Notes: generated by a model from the sequence alone, not told the origin. Positions 43,663-53,012 are shown, counted from the stretch's first letter. The stretch: DNA of 64,000 nt from Thalassospira profundimaris WP0211 (GCF_000300275.1 NZ_AMRN01000006.1:186001-250000); one strand, 5' to 3'. Translations and numbers: made by a program.

Positions 43663-43701
43663 ACAACGCCGGTGGCAACATTTTGATCCCACCGGCGTTG
43701 T
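43663..43701 (-). terminator. terminator after the SPOR lipoprotein gene
   Basis: Thirteen-base perfect arms (43663-43675 and 43689-43701) ahead of a GTTGTCTTC tail on the minus strand. 39 bases past the stop codon. Confidence 0.7.
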
Positions 43702-43739
43702 CGCTATTCTTTTAAGATAAGGTCCATGGACCCGAAGTG

Positions 43740-45149
43740 CTACTTAACCTCGCAGAACTGGCCGCGTCGTTTCAGCTCCGCACACAGCGAGCTTGCCGCA
43801 CTATCGCTTAGCCCCGTTGCCATCAGGCGATAATAGGTGCCCTTGCCCGGAATGCTGGCGCGCGTCACACCATGTTGAAGCGGGGCAAGCTGGCCATAAC
43901 GGCTGCTCAGGATTTGCCAGCCGCGTTCAGCCTGTGCCTCATTGCGATAAGACGCCAGATGAACGGATTTGGAGCCACTTGCCATAGCGGCAGGCGCGCT
44001 TGCCATTTCCTCAGCCGCCTGAACCGGGCGGCTTTCACCCGTGGCAACACGGCGGACCGGTTCCCCGGAATTAAGCGTCATTGCCGTGCCCTGTGCCGGT
44101 TCGACAATGGCGGCTTCAATCGCGTCACGTTCGCGCTTGAACTCATCAGGTGTGACCAGTTTCATCTGTTGCAGGTCTTCGATGCGTGCGATCTGGCGTG
44201 CGGCATCCATCAGACCTTGCGGGGCTGGCGGCGGAGTTGCGCGTTGGCGCGGCTGGGCTGGCAATAACGCATCGAGAATGGCGGTGCGTTCTGCAACATG
44301 TTCCTGCACGGTAATCGCCCCGATCTGAAGCGCACGGTTTAGCTGATTAAGGCGTTGTTCGACCTGTTCGCCATCTGGCGGCGGGTTATTCAAGAATGCC
44401 GACGGTGCCGGTTGGCTCATGGGCAGCAACGCACCAAGGTTTGCCGAACGGCGGGCGGAATATTCCTCGGGCGTGACAAGTCCGGTGGACTGGAGATTGC
44501 GCAAGATCGCAAACCGTTTGGCAATTGCCTCGTCCCCTGCCGACAGGGCTGCACCGGCCGGAACATCCATCGGCCTCGTTGACGCGCTGGTCATGGACGA
44601 AACCGGGTTGCCCGTCATCGGCGCGTTTGTGGCACGACCGGCGGCAACAGCCGCAGCACCATTGCCAAGGCCCGACGGCCCGCTAATGATTTGATCATTG
44701 ATACTCAGCGACCCCGGCAGGCCACGTTGAAGCCGCGACAGGTTGAATTCAGCTGCGTCCCGCAACGGGCGCGGCTGTGTGCCCGTTGCCGAAGACATCA
44801 GAACCGTACCGGGCGGGTTCATCGCGATCAGTGTTTCATAACCATCGCGCGCCCGATCCGGGCGGTTGGTATTTTGATAAAGAACGGACCGCCACAACAT
44901 TGCATGGCCATCCTGGGGATTTTTGCGCAGTGCCTCGTCAAAATACTTTTCCGCAGATGCATAATCACCGCTGGCCAATTGTTGCAGGCCAAGGGCCGTG
45001 TAGTTGTCATCGGCAAAGGACGTTGCCTCGTCCCAGAAGTCCTGATCCAGCAGCGGCGCACAGGCCGACACCCATGAAACCATACCGATCACAGCAATAC
45101 CCTTGCCGATTTTCAGCCAGTTCCCGGTCCGCTTTGCGGATACCTGCAT
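43740..45149 (-). CDS. TPR/SPOR domain lipoprotein with three SHOCT-like repeats
   Basis: A 469-residue envelope protein. A signal peptide ends in the lipobox VSAC with Cys30. Residues about 49-115 form tetratricopeptide-like helices (ALGLQQLASGDYASAEKYFDEALRKNPQDGHA). Residues about 205-350 hold three spaced copies of a helical motif: ILRNLQSTGLVTPEEYSARR, LNRALQIGAITVQEHVAER and IEDLQQMKLVTPDEFKRER, each resembling a SHOCT motif. The C-terminal 80 residues are a SPOR domain (HLASYRNEAQAERGWQILSSR), which binds peptidoglycan stripped of stem peptides at division sites. Confidence 0.88.
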   Translation of the reverse strand: MQVSAKRTGNWLKIGKGIAVIGMVSWVSACAPLLDQDFWDEATSFADDNYTALGLQQLASGDYASAEKYFDEALRKNPQDGHAMLWRSVLYQNTNRPDRARDGYETLIAMNPPGTVLMSSATGTQPRPLRDAAEFNLSRLQRGLPGSLSINDQIISGPSGLGNGAAAVAAGRATNAPMTGNPVSSMTSASTRPMDVPAGAALSAGDEAIAKRFAILRNLQSTGLVTPEEYSARRSANLGALLPMSQPAPSAFLNNPPPDGEQVEQRLNQLNRALQIGAITVQEHVAERTAILDALLPAQPRQRATPPPAPQGLMDAARQIARIEDLQQMKLVTPDEFKRERDAIEAAIVEPAQGTAMTLNSGEPVRRVATGESRPVQAAEEMASAPAAMASGSKSVHLASYRNEAQAERGWQILSSRYGQLAPLQHGVTRASIPGKGTYYRLMATGLSDSAASSLCAELKRRGQFCEVK

Positions 45150-45482
45150 GGCGCCAATCCCCTATTCCATAAAACCCGTTTCGGAAATCATGCTGTAGTG
45201 CCGGTTCATATTCCAGCAAAACCCGGCATGGACTTCCCCCATACAGCCTTGATTTTGCACCCTGCTTGCCAACAATTCGTTAAAGCAAATTAATCACTGT
45301 TTTTGACGCGACACTTGTCCTGCCATACGTATAGTTTCTATACATAGAATAGTGCTAAAGTGAGTGTCTCAACCATTAACCAGACCTTCAGAACATTATG
45401 ATTTGATCAGACTTCGGTCTTCGGTGTATTCAACCGGCAAATAACCACTCAAAAAAACGTTTTCTCTTTCAGGGGTTTCGGC
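45150..45482. promoter_or_regulatory. 333-base divergent promoter region
   Basis: Separates the SPOR lipoprotein gene and the EAL-like gene. It contains a 15-base perfect inverted repeat at 45329-45343 (GTATAG-TTT-CTATAC) in an AT-rich stretch, a possible operator. No gene recognised. Confidence 0.4.
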
Positions 45483-46781
45483 GTGATTGAACCGCAGCAA
45501 TATGGCCAACAGGCCCTTCAGGAATACCTGTTGCTGGATTATGTGCAACGGCTGGAGACCCGTAAATACGGGCACCGGGCTGTACATATTCACCTGTCGC
45601 GCCTAAAACCGTTCCACCGCCGCGATTATCATATCCGCGTTGCGACCAATACCTTTGAAAGCTATGTCAAACTCTATGTCGGCCGTATCTTTGTTCTGAC
45701 CAACAATGATCTGATCTTTGTCTGGAAAGACAAATCGATTGCCGATGTCGAACCGGCTGTTGATACGCTGCGCTATCTGTTCCGCGATGATCCGCTGTCA
45801 CAGGACGACAGCGAGGAAACCGGTTTTTGCACCTGGTACAACCTTAATACCGAGTTCCAGGAATTCCTGTTGCTGTGTCAGCACCTTGATGAGCGCGCCA
45901 AAAAGCTTCAGAAAAGCTTGAACATGCGTAGTGCCATCCAGCGTGAAAAAGACAACAACGTTCTGAACCCGATCACGGCCGAAAACCTCGGCGAACTCGA
46001 AGAAACCATTCACACAGCCGATCTGTCCGAACATATTCGCCAGCAACCGGTCTGTGTCTTTGCCCATGGCAGTTCCAAGGAACTGCATCCGGTATTTGAC
46101 GAGTTCTTTGTCTCGATCACCGATCTGCGCAACGCGCTGATGCCCAATATTGATCTGGCGTCAAACCGTTGGCTGTTCCAGCACATGACCGAGACACTCG
46201 ACAAACGCATGCTGAACTATCTGTGCAAGCGGACCTTCAAGACGCATGCAAGTTCGTTCTCGATCAACCTCAATCTTGGCACCCTGACGTCGAAGGATTT
46301 TGACAAGTTTGATGAAACCGTGCGCCGCAACTGGCAGGGCAACGTGATCATCGAGCTTAATCAGGTTGATCTGTTTTCAAACCTTGAAACCTATCTCAGT
46401 GTGCGTGACGACTTTCATGAACGCGGTTATCGCATTCTGATCGACAACCTGACGGTCGAAGCCCTGTCCTTTGTTGATCGTAAACGCCTTAAGGCAGACT
46501 TCATCAAGGTCGCATGGCGCGAAGAGATGACTGATAATGTCATCCGCAAAAAATATTCGGAAATGGACAGTCTGGTGAAAAACTCCGGCCGGGAACGCGT
46601 GATCCTGTGCCGTTGTGATTCGCCCACCGCGATCAAGTTCGGCCAGTCGCTTGGCATCACCCTGTTCCAGGGGCGCTATATCGACAACATGATCGCCCGG
46701 CAGCGCCGCGCCAAGCGCGACGCCAAAAAACCCGTCAGACCTGCGCCGACAAGACCAACCGACGACAAGCCGACGCGATAA
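45483..46781 (+). CDS. degenerate EAL-domain protein
   Basis: A 432-residue soluble protein. Residues about 150-410 show the strand order of an EAL phosphodiesterase: SFSINLNLGTLTSKDFDKF, VIIELNQVDLFSN, GYRILIDNLTVEALSF, KADFIKVAW, RERVILCRCDSPTAIKFGQ and GITLFQGRYID. The catalytic signature is gone: EAL itself is absent, DDFG is DNLT, and the EGVE Glu is replaced by CRCD. So it is unlikely to hydrolyse c-di-GMP and may be a binder or adaptor. The N-terminal 150 residues match nothing I know. Start GTG with AGGGG upstream. Confidence 0.75.
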   Translation: MIEPQQYGQQALQEYLLLDYVQRLETRKYGHRAVHIHLSRLKPFHRRDYHIRVATNTFESYVKLYVGRIFVLTNNDLIFVWKDKSIADVEPAVDTLRYLFRDDPLSQDDSEETGFCTWYNLNTEFQEFLLLCQHLDERAKKLQKSLNMRSAIQREKDNNVLNPITAENLGELEETIHTADLSEHIRQQPVCVFAHGSSKELHPVFDEFFVSITDLRNALMPNIDLASNRWLFQHMTETLDKRMLNYLCKRTFKTHASSFSINLNLGTLTSKDFDKFDETVRRNWQGNVIIELNQVDLFSNLETYLSVRDDFHERGYRILIDNLTVEALSFVDRKRLKADFIKVAWREEMTDNVIRKKYSEMDSLVKNSGRERVILCRCDSPTAIKFGQSLGITLFQGRYIDNMIARQRRAKRDAKKPVRPAPTRPTDDKPTR

Positions 46782-46869
46782 CCGACCGCTGCCAGACATC
46801 CTCCTGACAAACCGGTCAGGAGCCTTGGTTTACCGGCAACCACCTTCATTTCACCCCTTGGCAACACGG

Positions 46870-46884
46870 GAACAAAAGCAGTAC
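46870..46884 (+). promoter_or_regulatory. possible degenerate LexA box of dinB
   Basis: GAAC-N7-GTAC, 9 bases upstream of the dinB ATG. It matches the alphaproteobacterial GAAC-N7-GAAC consensus in 7 of 8 positions. Weak. Confidence 0.35.
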
Positions 46885-46892
46885 AAATAAGC

Positions 46893-48263
46893 ATGTTGTA
46901 CGCGCTGTGCCCGGATTGCCATCACAAATGGCGACTGCATCTTGACCGACCGCTCCCAAAAAGCGGTAGCGGGTCCTATGTGCCCTGCCCGGTCTGTTCC
47001 TGCAAGCGCGCCATCGCCCACCCGGAACTGCCAGAGCTTGCGATTGGTCATCTCGATTGCGATGCTTTTTATGCGTCGATTGAAAAGCGTGACCGCCCGG
47101 AATTGGTCGATCAGCCCGTTATTATTGGCGGCGGTCATCGTGGTGTTGTTGCGACATGCTGTTATGTTGCGCGCAAATATGGCGTGCGGTCCGCCATGCC
47201 TGCCTTCAAGGCACGGGAACTCTGCCCCGATGCGGTGTTTTTGAAGTCCGATATGAAAAAGTATCAGCGCGAAGGCTATCGCATTCGCGACATGATGCGC
47301 GCGCTCACCCCCGATATCGAACCGCTGTCGATTGACGAGGCCTTTATGGACCTCACCAACGCCATGGAAACCCATGGCAAATCGGCGGCAGAATGCCTGA
47401 TCGACCTGCAAAACACGATTAAACGCGAAGTCGGCATCACGGTCTCGATCGGGCTTTCCTATAACAAGTTTCTTGCCAAGATCTCATCCGATCTCAACAA
47501 GCCGTTTGGCTTTTCCATGATCGGGCGGCGTGAGGCGCTTGATTTCCTGGCAGACAAGCCAGTGCGCATGATGTGGGGTGTTGGCCCCGCGATGGAGCGC
47601 AAACTGCATGCAGATGGCGTTACAACCATCGGGCAGCTGCAGGAAATGGACATCCATACCCTTCAGGGCCGTTATGGCAGCATCGGCAAGCGGTTCTTTT
47701 ACTTTTCCCGCGGTGAAGACAATCGGCGTGTGGAGCAAAGCACGGAACGCAAAAGTCTGTCTTCGGAAACCACCTTCAACGAAGATATCGCAAGCCTATC
47801 CGAGCTTTCCGAGATCGCCGCCCGCCTCACCTCAAGGGTCGCCAGCGATCTGGCGCGCAAGGAAATCGCCGGGCACACCGTGATACTCAAACTGAAATCA
47901 TCGGACTTCAAGCTCCGCACCCGCAACATGCGCCTGACCTATCCGACATTGCGTGAAGACGTCATTCTTGATGCTGCGCTGACGTTGCTTAAAAAGGAAA
48001 TCGATGGCACGCGCTATCGGTTACTTGGCGTCGGAGTGGCCGACCTTTACGACGCCGACATGGCCGATCCGGTTGATTTGTTTGCCGGTGATATCGCCGC
48101 CATCACCGATGATGCCGCGCAGTCAGACGCAATCACACCAGAAACCCCGCGCACGGTCATCGACCTGCCCCGACCGACTGCCGAACAATTGCGCGAAAGC
48201 CTGACACGGCGTTATCGGCAGCATAAAAAGAAGATAGCACGGCAGCAGCGGTTTAGGTTCTAG
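46893..48263 (+). CDS. dinB: DNA polymerase IV with N-terminal zinc-finger
   Basis: A 456-residue Y-family lesion-bypass polymerase. The catalytic core begins IGHLDCDAFYASIE (metal Asp) and has LSIDEAFMDL (Asp-Glu pair), YARKYGVRS-type fingers and an ISIGLSYNKFLAKISSDLNKP-like palm end. Before the core lie about 50 extra residues with C6-x2-C9 and C32-x2-C35, a zinc-ribbon-like pair. The little-finger domain spans about residues 295-400, followed by a basic tail (RRYRQHKKKIARQQRF). Start ATG has no strong Shine-Dalgarno. Its stop overlaps the convergent gene's stop. Confidence 0.9.
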   Translation: MLYALCPDCHHKWRLHLDRPLPKSGSGSYVPCPVCSCKRAIAHPELPELAIGHLDCDAFYASIEKRDRPELVDQPVIIGGGHRGVVATCCYVARKYGVRSAMPAFKARELCPDAVFLKSDMKKYQREGYRIRDMMRALTPDIEPLSIDEAFMDLTNAMETHGKSAAECLIDLQNTIKREVGITVSIGLSYNKFLAKISSDLNKPFGFSMIGRREALDFLADKPVRMMWGVGPAMERKLHADGVTTIGQLQEMDIHTLQGRYGSIGKRFFYFSRGEDNRRVEQSTERKSLSSETTFNEDIASLSELSEIAARLTSRVASDLARKEIAGHTVILKLKSSDFKLRTRNMRLTYPTLREDVILDAALTLLKKEIDGTRYRLLGVGVADLYDADMADPVDLFAGDIAAITDDAAQSDAITPETPRTVIDLPRPTAEQLRESLTRRYRQHKKKIARQQRFRF

Positions 48264-49318
48264 CTTTTCCTCAATAGACGGTTTAGGTGCCCCAAACCCT
48301 CGACTTGAATCCCAATACCATGCGGCACATTAATCTCGCAGTCCGAAGTCTGACCTCGAAACCGTAGCCCATTCGCAACTAACTCATAAGTCCCTTCGGT
48401 TGACAGTTCACAGTCTGGGTCATTAGCCCACAGAACAATACCAGAGAGATTCCGTTGTGAGAAAAATTCTAAAACCTCTTTGATCAAATCGCATGCATCC
48501 TCAATCAATTCAGCTCCCTCAAAGCACAAGGCTTCAAATTCCTTTATTTTCCCAGAAAAAGAATGATTTGTCAGATCTCCCCACTTGGTATCCACCAAGA
48601 TTTTCTTTGCATGCCATAGTTTTTGCTGACCAGATTCAAGAAATCGTTTTGCCTTCATAGGAGACCTCGACAACGCCTCCACTCCCATTACCCTATGCAA
48701 TGTAAATTCTTGAATCTTCTTTCCGGAACCGCTGCCCCCTCTCTCAATTGCTTGATAGTCGACAACACGCCTTAGAACGCTTAAGCGGCCATCTCTGCTA
48801 CGCGCAATCTGAAGTTGTCGCCACAAACTTGACATTCGCCTCTCAAATTCCACTGGGTATCGATCCACAAAATCCCATGTTTTGGGTGCTGCAAGAACGA
48901 GCTTTAGTGAATCGTTTATGTCTTTGAGAGCTTGAGGATACTCGACAGATAGACTCTTGAATTTTTCTTTCCGTTCAAATTGCCGGTACTCATCCTTCGC
49001 CCCATGCCATTCATCATCAGCAATATGCCTTTTCCAACAATCCTCACCAATCAACCTTAGCTTTTTGTCCTCACAATAAACTATTTTCCCGTCCATGAAC
49101 TTGTTGTCGACCTCGCAATAAGAGCATCGATACCAGTTCTCTCTGGACTTACTGACTAGCTTTGGGGCACTAGCGATGAATGCGAATTTCGTCCCGTGTT
49201 CTGGTGCTTTGGCATCAATCGACAATCCATCAATGCACTTGTGCTTTTGTAAATGATGCCTTGTATGAACTCGGACTTCTTCAAGCTCTTCAGTTTTATT
49301 CAAACTGAGTTTAGCCAT
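48260..49318 (-). CDS. uncharacterised AT-rich protein with cysteine cluster
   Basis: A 352-residue protein starting MAKLSLNKTEE. About residues 60-95 carry CSYCEVDNKF, YCEDKKL and GEDCWKR, a cysteine cluster that may bind zinc. The rest is helical with charged segments (DDEWHGAKDEYRQFERKEKFK). It is clearly more AT-rich than the neighbouring genes. Its stop shares CTAG with the dinB stop, and upstream it faces two tRNA-Glu genes, a common insertion site. No family recognised. GCAGG and GGTGG lie upstream of the ATG. Confidence 0.7.
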   Translation of the reverse strand: MAKLSLNKTEELEEVRVHTRHHLQKHKCIDGLSIDAKAPEHGTKFAFIASAPKLVSKSRENWYRCSYCEVDNKFMDGKIVYCEDKKLRLIGEDCWKRHIADDEWHGAKDEYRQFERKEKFKSLSVEYPQALKDINDSLKLVLAAPKTWDFVDRYPVEFERRMSSLWRQLQIARSRDGRLSVLRRVVDYQAIERGGSGSGKKIQEFTLHRVMGVEALSRSPMKAKRFLESGQQKLWHAKKILVDTKWGDLTNHSFSGKIKEFEALCFEGAELIEDACDLIKEVLEFFSQRNLSGIVLWANDPDCELSTEGTYELVANGLRFRGQTSDCEINVPHGIGIQVEGLGHLNRLLRKS

Positions 49319-49528
49319 CCTGCACACCACCTATAATTGACGCCAGAACAATACTGTTCAATTATATAACAAGTGGTCTGCACGACAAAGAATCAACTGG
49401 CATAAACATACATTGAAGACGACCCAACTAAGTTGGCCCGCGACCAAGCATAGTGTACGCTCAAAACCACACAAACCCCATCATGACGCTGCAGGAGTTG
49501 AGTGAGAAACTTTATTATCTGGAAAAGA

Positions 49529-49604
49529 TGGCGTCCCCTAGGGGATTCGAACCCCTGTTGCCGCCGTGAAAGGGCGGTGTCCTAGGCCTCTAGACGAAGG
49601 GGAC
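49529..49604 (-). tRNA. tRNA-Glu (anticodon TTC), copy 1
   Basis: On the minus strand: acceptor GTCCCCT pairs with AGGGGAC, anticodon stem-loop CCGCCCTTTCACGGCGG with TTC, T-arm CAGGGGTTCGAATCCCCTA, encoded CCA. 76 bases; identical to the copy 120 bases away. Confidence 0.95.
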
Positions 49605-49648
49605 ACAGGCACAAGCATTTATGTGCGAATGTCGTGACTTTCGGTTGG

Positions 49649-49724
49649 TGGCGTCCCCTAGGGGATTCGAACCCCTGTTGCCGCCGTGAAAGGGCGGTGT
49701 CCTAGGCCTCTAGACGAAGGGGAC
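49649..49724 (-). tRNA. tRNA-Glu (anticodon TTC), copy 2
   Basis: Identical to the copy at 49529-49604, with TTC anticodon and encoded CCA. The two genes form a tandem pair, spacing 120 bases. Confidence 0.95.
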
Positions 49725-49878
49725 ACAGCGCGTTAACGAGGCCGGTTTTTAGCGATTGGGTGGGGTCAGGTCAAGCGGCTTTTTCGCCCCTGTGACGTTT
49801 TTTTTAATCCCTTGGCGTAAATGATGCCATTCCCGACCAAATACTGAAAAACCTTGGCACACTGTTTAACCAGACGGT

Positions 49879-51141
49879 TTATTGGCTATGGCGTCGGGTT
49901 CCAATCCAGAAACTGATCCCCGCCACAGCAAGACCACAGCCCAAAAAGACAAACATCGCCTTGTAACCGGTATCCGGGTCGGCCTCATAATGGCCGACAA
50001 TCAGTCCGGCAATGCCTTGCAGGACGAACAGACCGCCAAAGGTCGCCAGATTGATCGTGGTCAGCGCCCGGCCAATCTGATGTTCGGCCACCGCCTTGCG
50101 CGATGCCGCGTAATTGAGCGTCGCACTGCTGCCAAGGAAGCCGTGCAGCAACATCAAAACCATGGCGATGCCCGTCCCCATTGGCCCGACAAAGGCCTGC
50201 ATCAGGCAGGCAACCGCCCCGACCAGCACGGCAAAGACAATCAGACCACGGGTATTGTCAGGCATCATGCGCGACAGTTGCCCATAGGTCGGCGGACCAA
50301 TGATCATGCCAATCGTCATGACCAGAAGGATATTACCAACCTCGACAGCGCCCAGATCAAACACGTCATGCAAATAAGGCCCGCCCCAAAGCCCTCGGAC
50401 TGTCAGGATCGTCGGATAGCTGAAAAACGCCACGCCCGACAGCAACCAGACCTGCCGGTTTGACCAGACCGACACCATACCGCGCAGGACATCACCGACA
50501 CTTTCGCCGCGCTGGGCATGGGTTGCATGGCCCGGCGGGTTGTCGCGGACCAGAATGAAATCAAGCACAACCGCAATCAACGCAATACCGGCAAGGCCGT
50601 AATAAACCGCCCGCCAGCCATAGGCCTCAACCAGTGTGGCAAGCGGCGTTGCCGATGCCAGAACGCCCATCAAACTGAACGAAACGATCAAACCGGATGC
50701 AGCGGCAAACTTTTCGGGTGCGGTCCAGCGCGCGGCCAGAACCAGTGCCGACATGAAGGCCGCCGAACAGCCAACGCCAATCACCGCCTGGCCCGCCATC
50801 AGGCCCAGCACGCTTTGCGCATTGGCAAAGATAAAGACACCGGCAACGGTGACCATGGTCAGAAACCCGTTGGTCAGGCGCGGCCCATACCGGTCGAGCA
50901 GCACCCCGACGGGGATCTGCATCAGAGCAAAGGCAAAATGGAAGCTACCCGATATCAGGCCAAGCTGTTCGGGCGTAACGGCAAGCTGTTCACGTAGCGG
51001 CCCGGCAAGCAGCGCCTGGGCAGAACGGAAAAACTGACTAAGCGAAAAGGCCAGCATGATCGGCATCAGAACGATCAAAAACGATCCGAGGCCATGCTTG
51101 GGCGTCGCAGAGGTGGGTGTGGGGCGCGAATTTTGTGTCAT
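49879..51141 (-). CDS. major facilitator superfamily transporter
   Basis: A 420-residue membrane protein with about twelve hydrophobic helices. It has the MFS signature between helices 2 and 3, GVLLDRYGPRLTNGFLTM (GxLxDRxGxR), and a matching QLSRMMPDNTR loop in the second half. The N-terminus is polar. ATG 51141 follows GAAG; the longer frame to 51180 is less likely. The substrate cannot be inferred. It is 81 bases downstream of recJ on the same strand, but transcription units are unclear. Confidence 0.87.
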   Translation of the reverse strand: MTQNSRPTPTSATPKHGLGSFLIVLMPIMLAFSLSQFFRSAQALLAGPLREQLAVTPEQLGLISGSFHFAFALMQIPVGVLLDRYGPRLTNGFLTMVTVAGVFIFANAQSVLGLMAGQAVIGVGCSAAFMSALVLAARWTAPEKFAAASGLIVSFSLMGVLASATPLATLVEAYGWRAVYYGLAGIALIAVVLDFILVRDNPPGHATHAQRGESVGDVLRGMVSVWSNRQVWLLSGVAFFSYPTILTVRGLWGGPYLHDVFDLGAVEVGNILLVMTIGMIIGPPTYGQLSRMMPDNTRGLIVFAVLVGAVACLMQAFVGPMGTGIAMVLMLLHGFLGSSATLNYAASRKAVAEHQIGRALTTINLATFGGLFVLQGIAGLIVGHYEADPDTGYKAMFVFLGCGLAVAGISFWIGTRRHSQ

Positions 51142-51221
51142 GGTGTCTTCAGGATTAGTCTGATCGAACCATAACGGCAAGCATTTGCAGCATCATAGCT
51201 GCCCTGCCCGGGGTCACGTCG

Positions 51222-53012
51222 CTAGACCGGCAAGGCCACATCATCAATAATCAGTTGCACACCATCACGCCCCTGCCAGCTATCACGGCGCAAATGCCCC
51301 AGAACATGCAACGGGCGCCCACCATGTTTGATCAGGGTCTGGCCCATATCATTATCAAGGCATCTGAACGCAATTGCCTTAAGCCGCCCCTGCCCGTTTG
51401 ACCCGGTCAGGATACAGCGCACATGATCCTGTCCGACAACATCGGCCTTGACCGCCCGGCAATCGACAAAGGCAAATCTGGGCTCGGCATTGCCCGCACC
51501 AAAAGGCCCCAGCTTTTCAAGTGAGTCGATAAGCTCAAGTGTCGCACCCTTGGCATGAAGCGCCCCATCGACCGTGATCGTCGGGCGAATATCATTTTCG
51601 GCGATGATCTTGGCAAAGCGTTCTTCAAGGAAGGCCTCGAACGCGTCAAGCTTTTCGGGATCAAGTGTAAAGCCCGCCGCCATATGGTGCCCGCCACCAT
51701 TGATCAGAAGCCCGGCCTGACGCGCCGCAATGATCGCATCGCCCAGATCAATCCCGCGCACAGAACGCGCAGACCCCTTATAGACGCCGTCAACCTTGCC
51801 CATCACAAGCGACGGCACGTGATAGCGATCCTTAAGCCTGCTTGCGACAATACCGATTACGCCCGGATGCCAGTCTTCGCCACCAACCAGCACCATGGAG
51901 CCGACCTTTGACCTGCCCTCGACCGCGCTGATGGCCTGATCAAGGACGATATCCTCGATCGCCTTGCGCTCACGGTTATATTCATCAAGTCTGCGGGCGA
52001 TATCCTGCGCCTCTGCGGGGTTCTCGCCCGAAAGCAGGGTGGAGCCCAGAAAACTCTCGCCAACGCGCCCACCGGCATTCACACGCGGCCCAAGGACATA
52101 ACCCAGGTGATAGGCACTGGGCACTTCGTTGACGCCGGCAATATCGGCAAGTGATGTCATGCCGACATTGGATCGGTGCTTCATCACCTTAAGGCCCTGG
52201 GTCACAAACGCCCGGTTCAATCCGCGCAACGGCACCACATCACACACCGTACCAAGCGCTACCAGATCAAGCCAGTTGCGCAAATCGGGTGCGCGAACGC
52301 CCTTCTTTTCAAGCCAGCCACGATTGCGCAATTCGCGCAGCAACGCCACACAGACCAAAAAGGCCACACCTGCTGCACAAAGATGCCCAAGCCCGCTTTC
52401 ATCATCAAGCCGGTTGGGGTTCACGACCGCCACGGCAGGCGGCAATTCCGGCTCTGCTGCATGGTGGTCGACAACAATGATCTCGATCCCGGCATCGCGG
52501 GCTTCTTGCAGCGGCGCATAAGCAGTCACACCGCAATCAACCGTCAGGACCAGCTTGGCACCCTTGCGTTGCAGCTCCAGAAGGGCGGGCGCATTCGGGC
52601 CATAGCCCTCTTTCATGCGATCGGGAATATGGACAGGAACATCAACACCAATGGCGCGGAAAAACCGTTTCAACAACGCCGTACTGGTCGCGCCATCAAC
52701 GTCATAATCGCCAAATACCGCAATCCCCTCGCCCGCCTCAATCGCATCGGCGATGCGCGCGGCTGCCTTGTCCATATCCTGCAAGCTGGATGGGTCAGGC
52801 ATCAGGTCACGCAGTGTCGGTGACAGGAAACTTTCGGCGTCATCAAGGTCAATGCCGCGTGCGGCCATTACCCGGCCAACAATCTCGGGCACGCCGAAAC
52901 GCTGGGCAATCGTGGTTGCCAGTCGCTCATCATTTGCGCGTTCCCGCCACCATTTGCCGGTGACGGATCGCTCAATGCCCATAAAGGTCTTTTCTTGTGA
53001 ATGCTCTGTCAT
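51222..53012 (-). CDS. recJ: single-stranded-DNA-specific 5'-3' exonuclease RecJ
   Basis: A 596-residue DHH-family nuclease in recombination and repair. The metal site is FGDYDVDGATSTALL, the DHH motif is VVDHHAAEPELP, and INGGGHHMAAGFTL is the DHHA1 motif. An OB-fold-like segment lies at about 490-580. It matches the usual 560-600 length. It belongs to the alaC-hom-glpX-recJ neighbourhood known from alphaproteobacteria, here interrupted by three unrelated genes. An alternative start MGIERS lies ten codons downstream. Confidence 0.95.
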   Translation of the reverse strand: MTEHSQEKTFMGIERSVTGKWWRERANDERLATTIAQRFGVPEIVGRVMAARGIDLDDAESFLSPTLRDLMPDPSSLQDMDKAAARIADAIEAGEGIAVFGDYDVDGATSTALLKRFFRAIGVDVPVHIPDRMKEGYGPNAPALLELQRKGAKLVLTVDCGVTAYAPLQEARDAGIEIIVVDHHAAEPELPPAVAVVNPNRLDDESGLGHLCAAGVAFLVCVALLRELRNRGWLEKKGVRAPDLRNWLDLVALGTVCDVVPLRGLNRAFVTQGLKVMKHRSNVGMTSLADIAGVNEVPSAYHLGYVLGPRVNAGGRVGESFLGSTLLSGENPAEAQDIARRLDEYNRERKAIEDIVLDQAISAVEGRSKVGSMVLVGGEDWHPGVIGIVASRLKDRYHVPSLVMGKVDGVYKGSARSVRGIDLGDAIIAARQAGLLINGGGHHMAAGFTLDPEKLDAFEAFLEERFAKIIAENDIRPTITVDGALHAKGATLELIDSLEKLGPFGAGNAEPRFAFVDCRAVKADVVGQDHVRCILTGSNGQGRLKAIAFRCLDNDMGQTLIKHGGRPLHVLGHLRRDSWQGRDGVQLIIDDVALPV

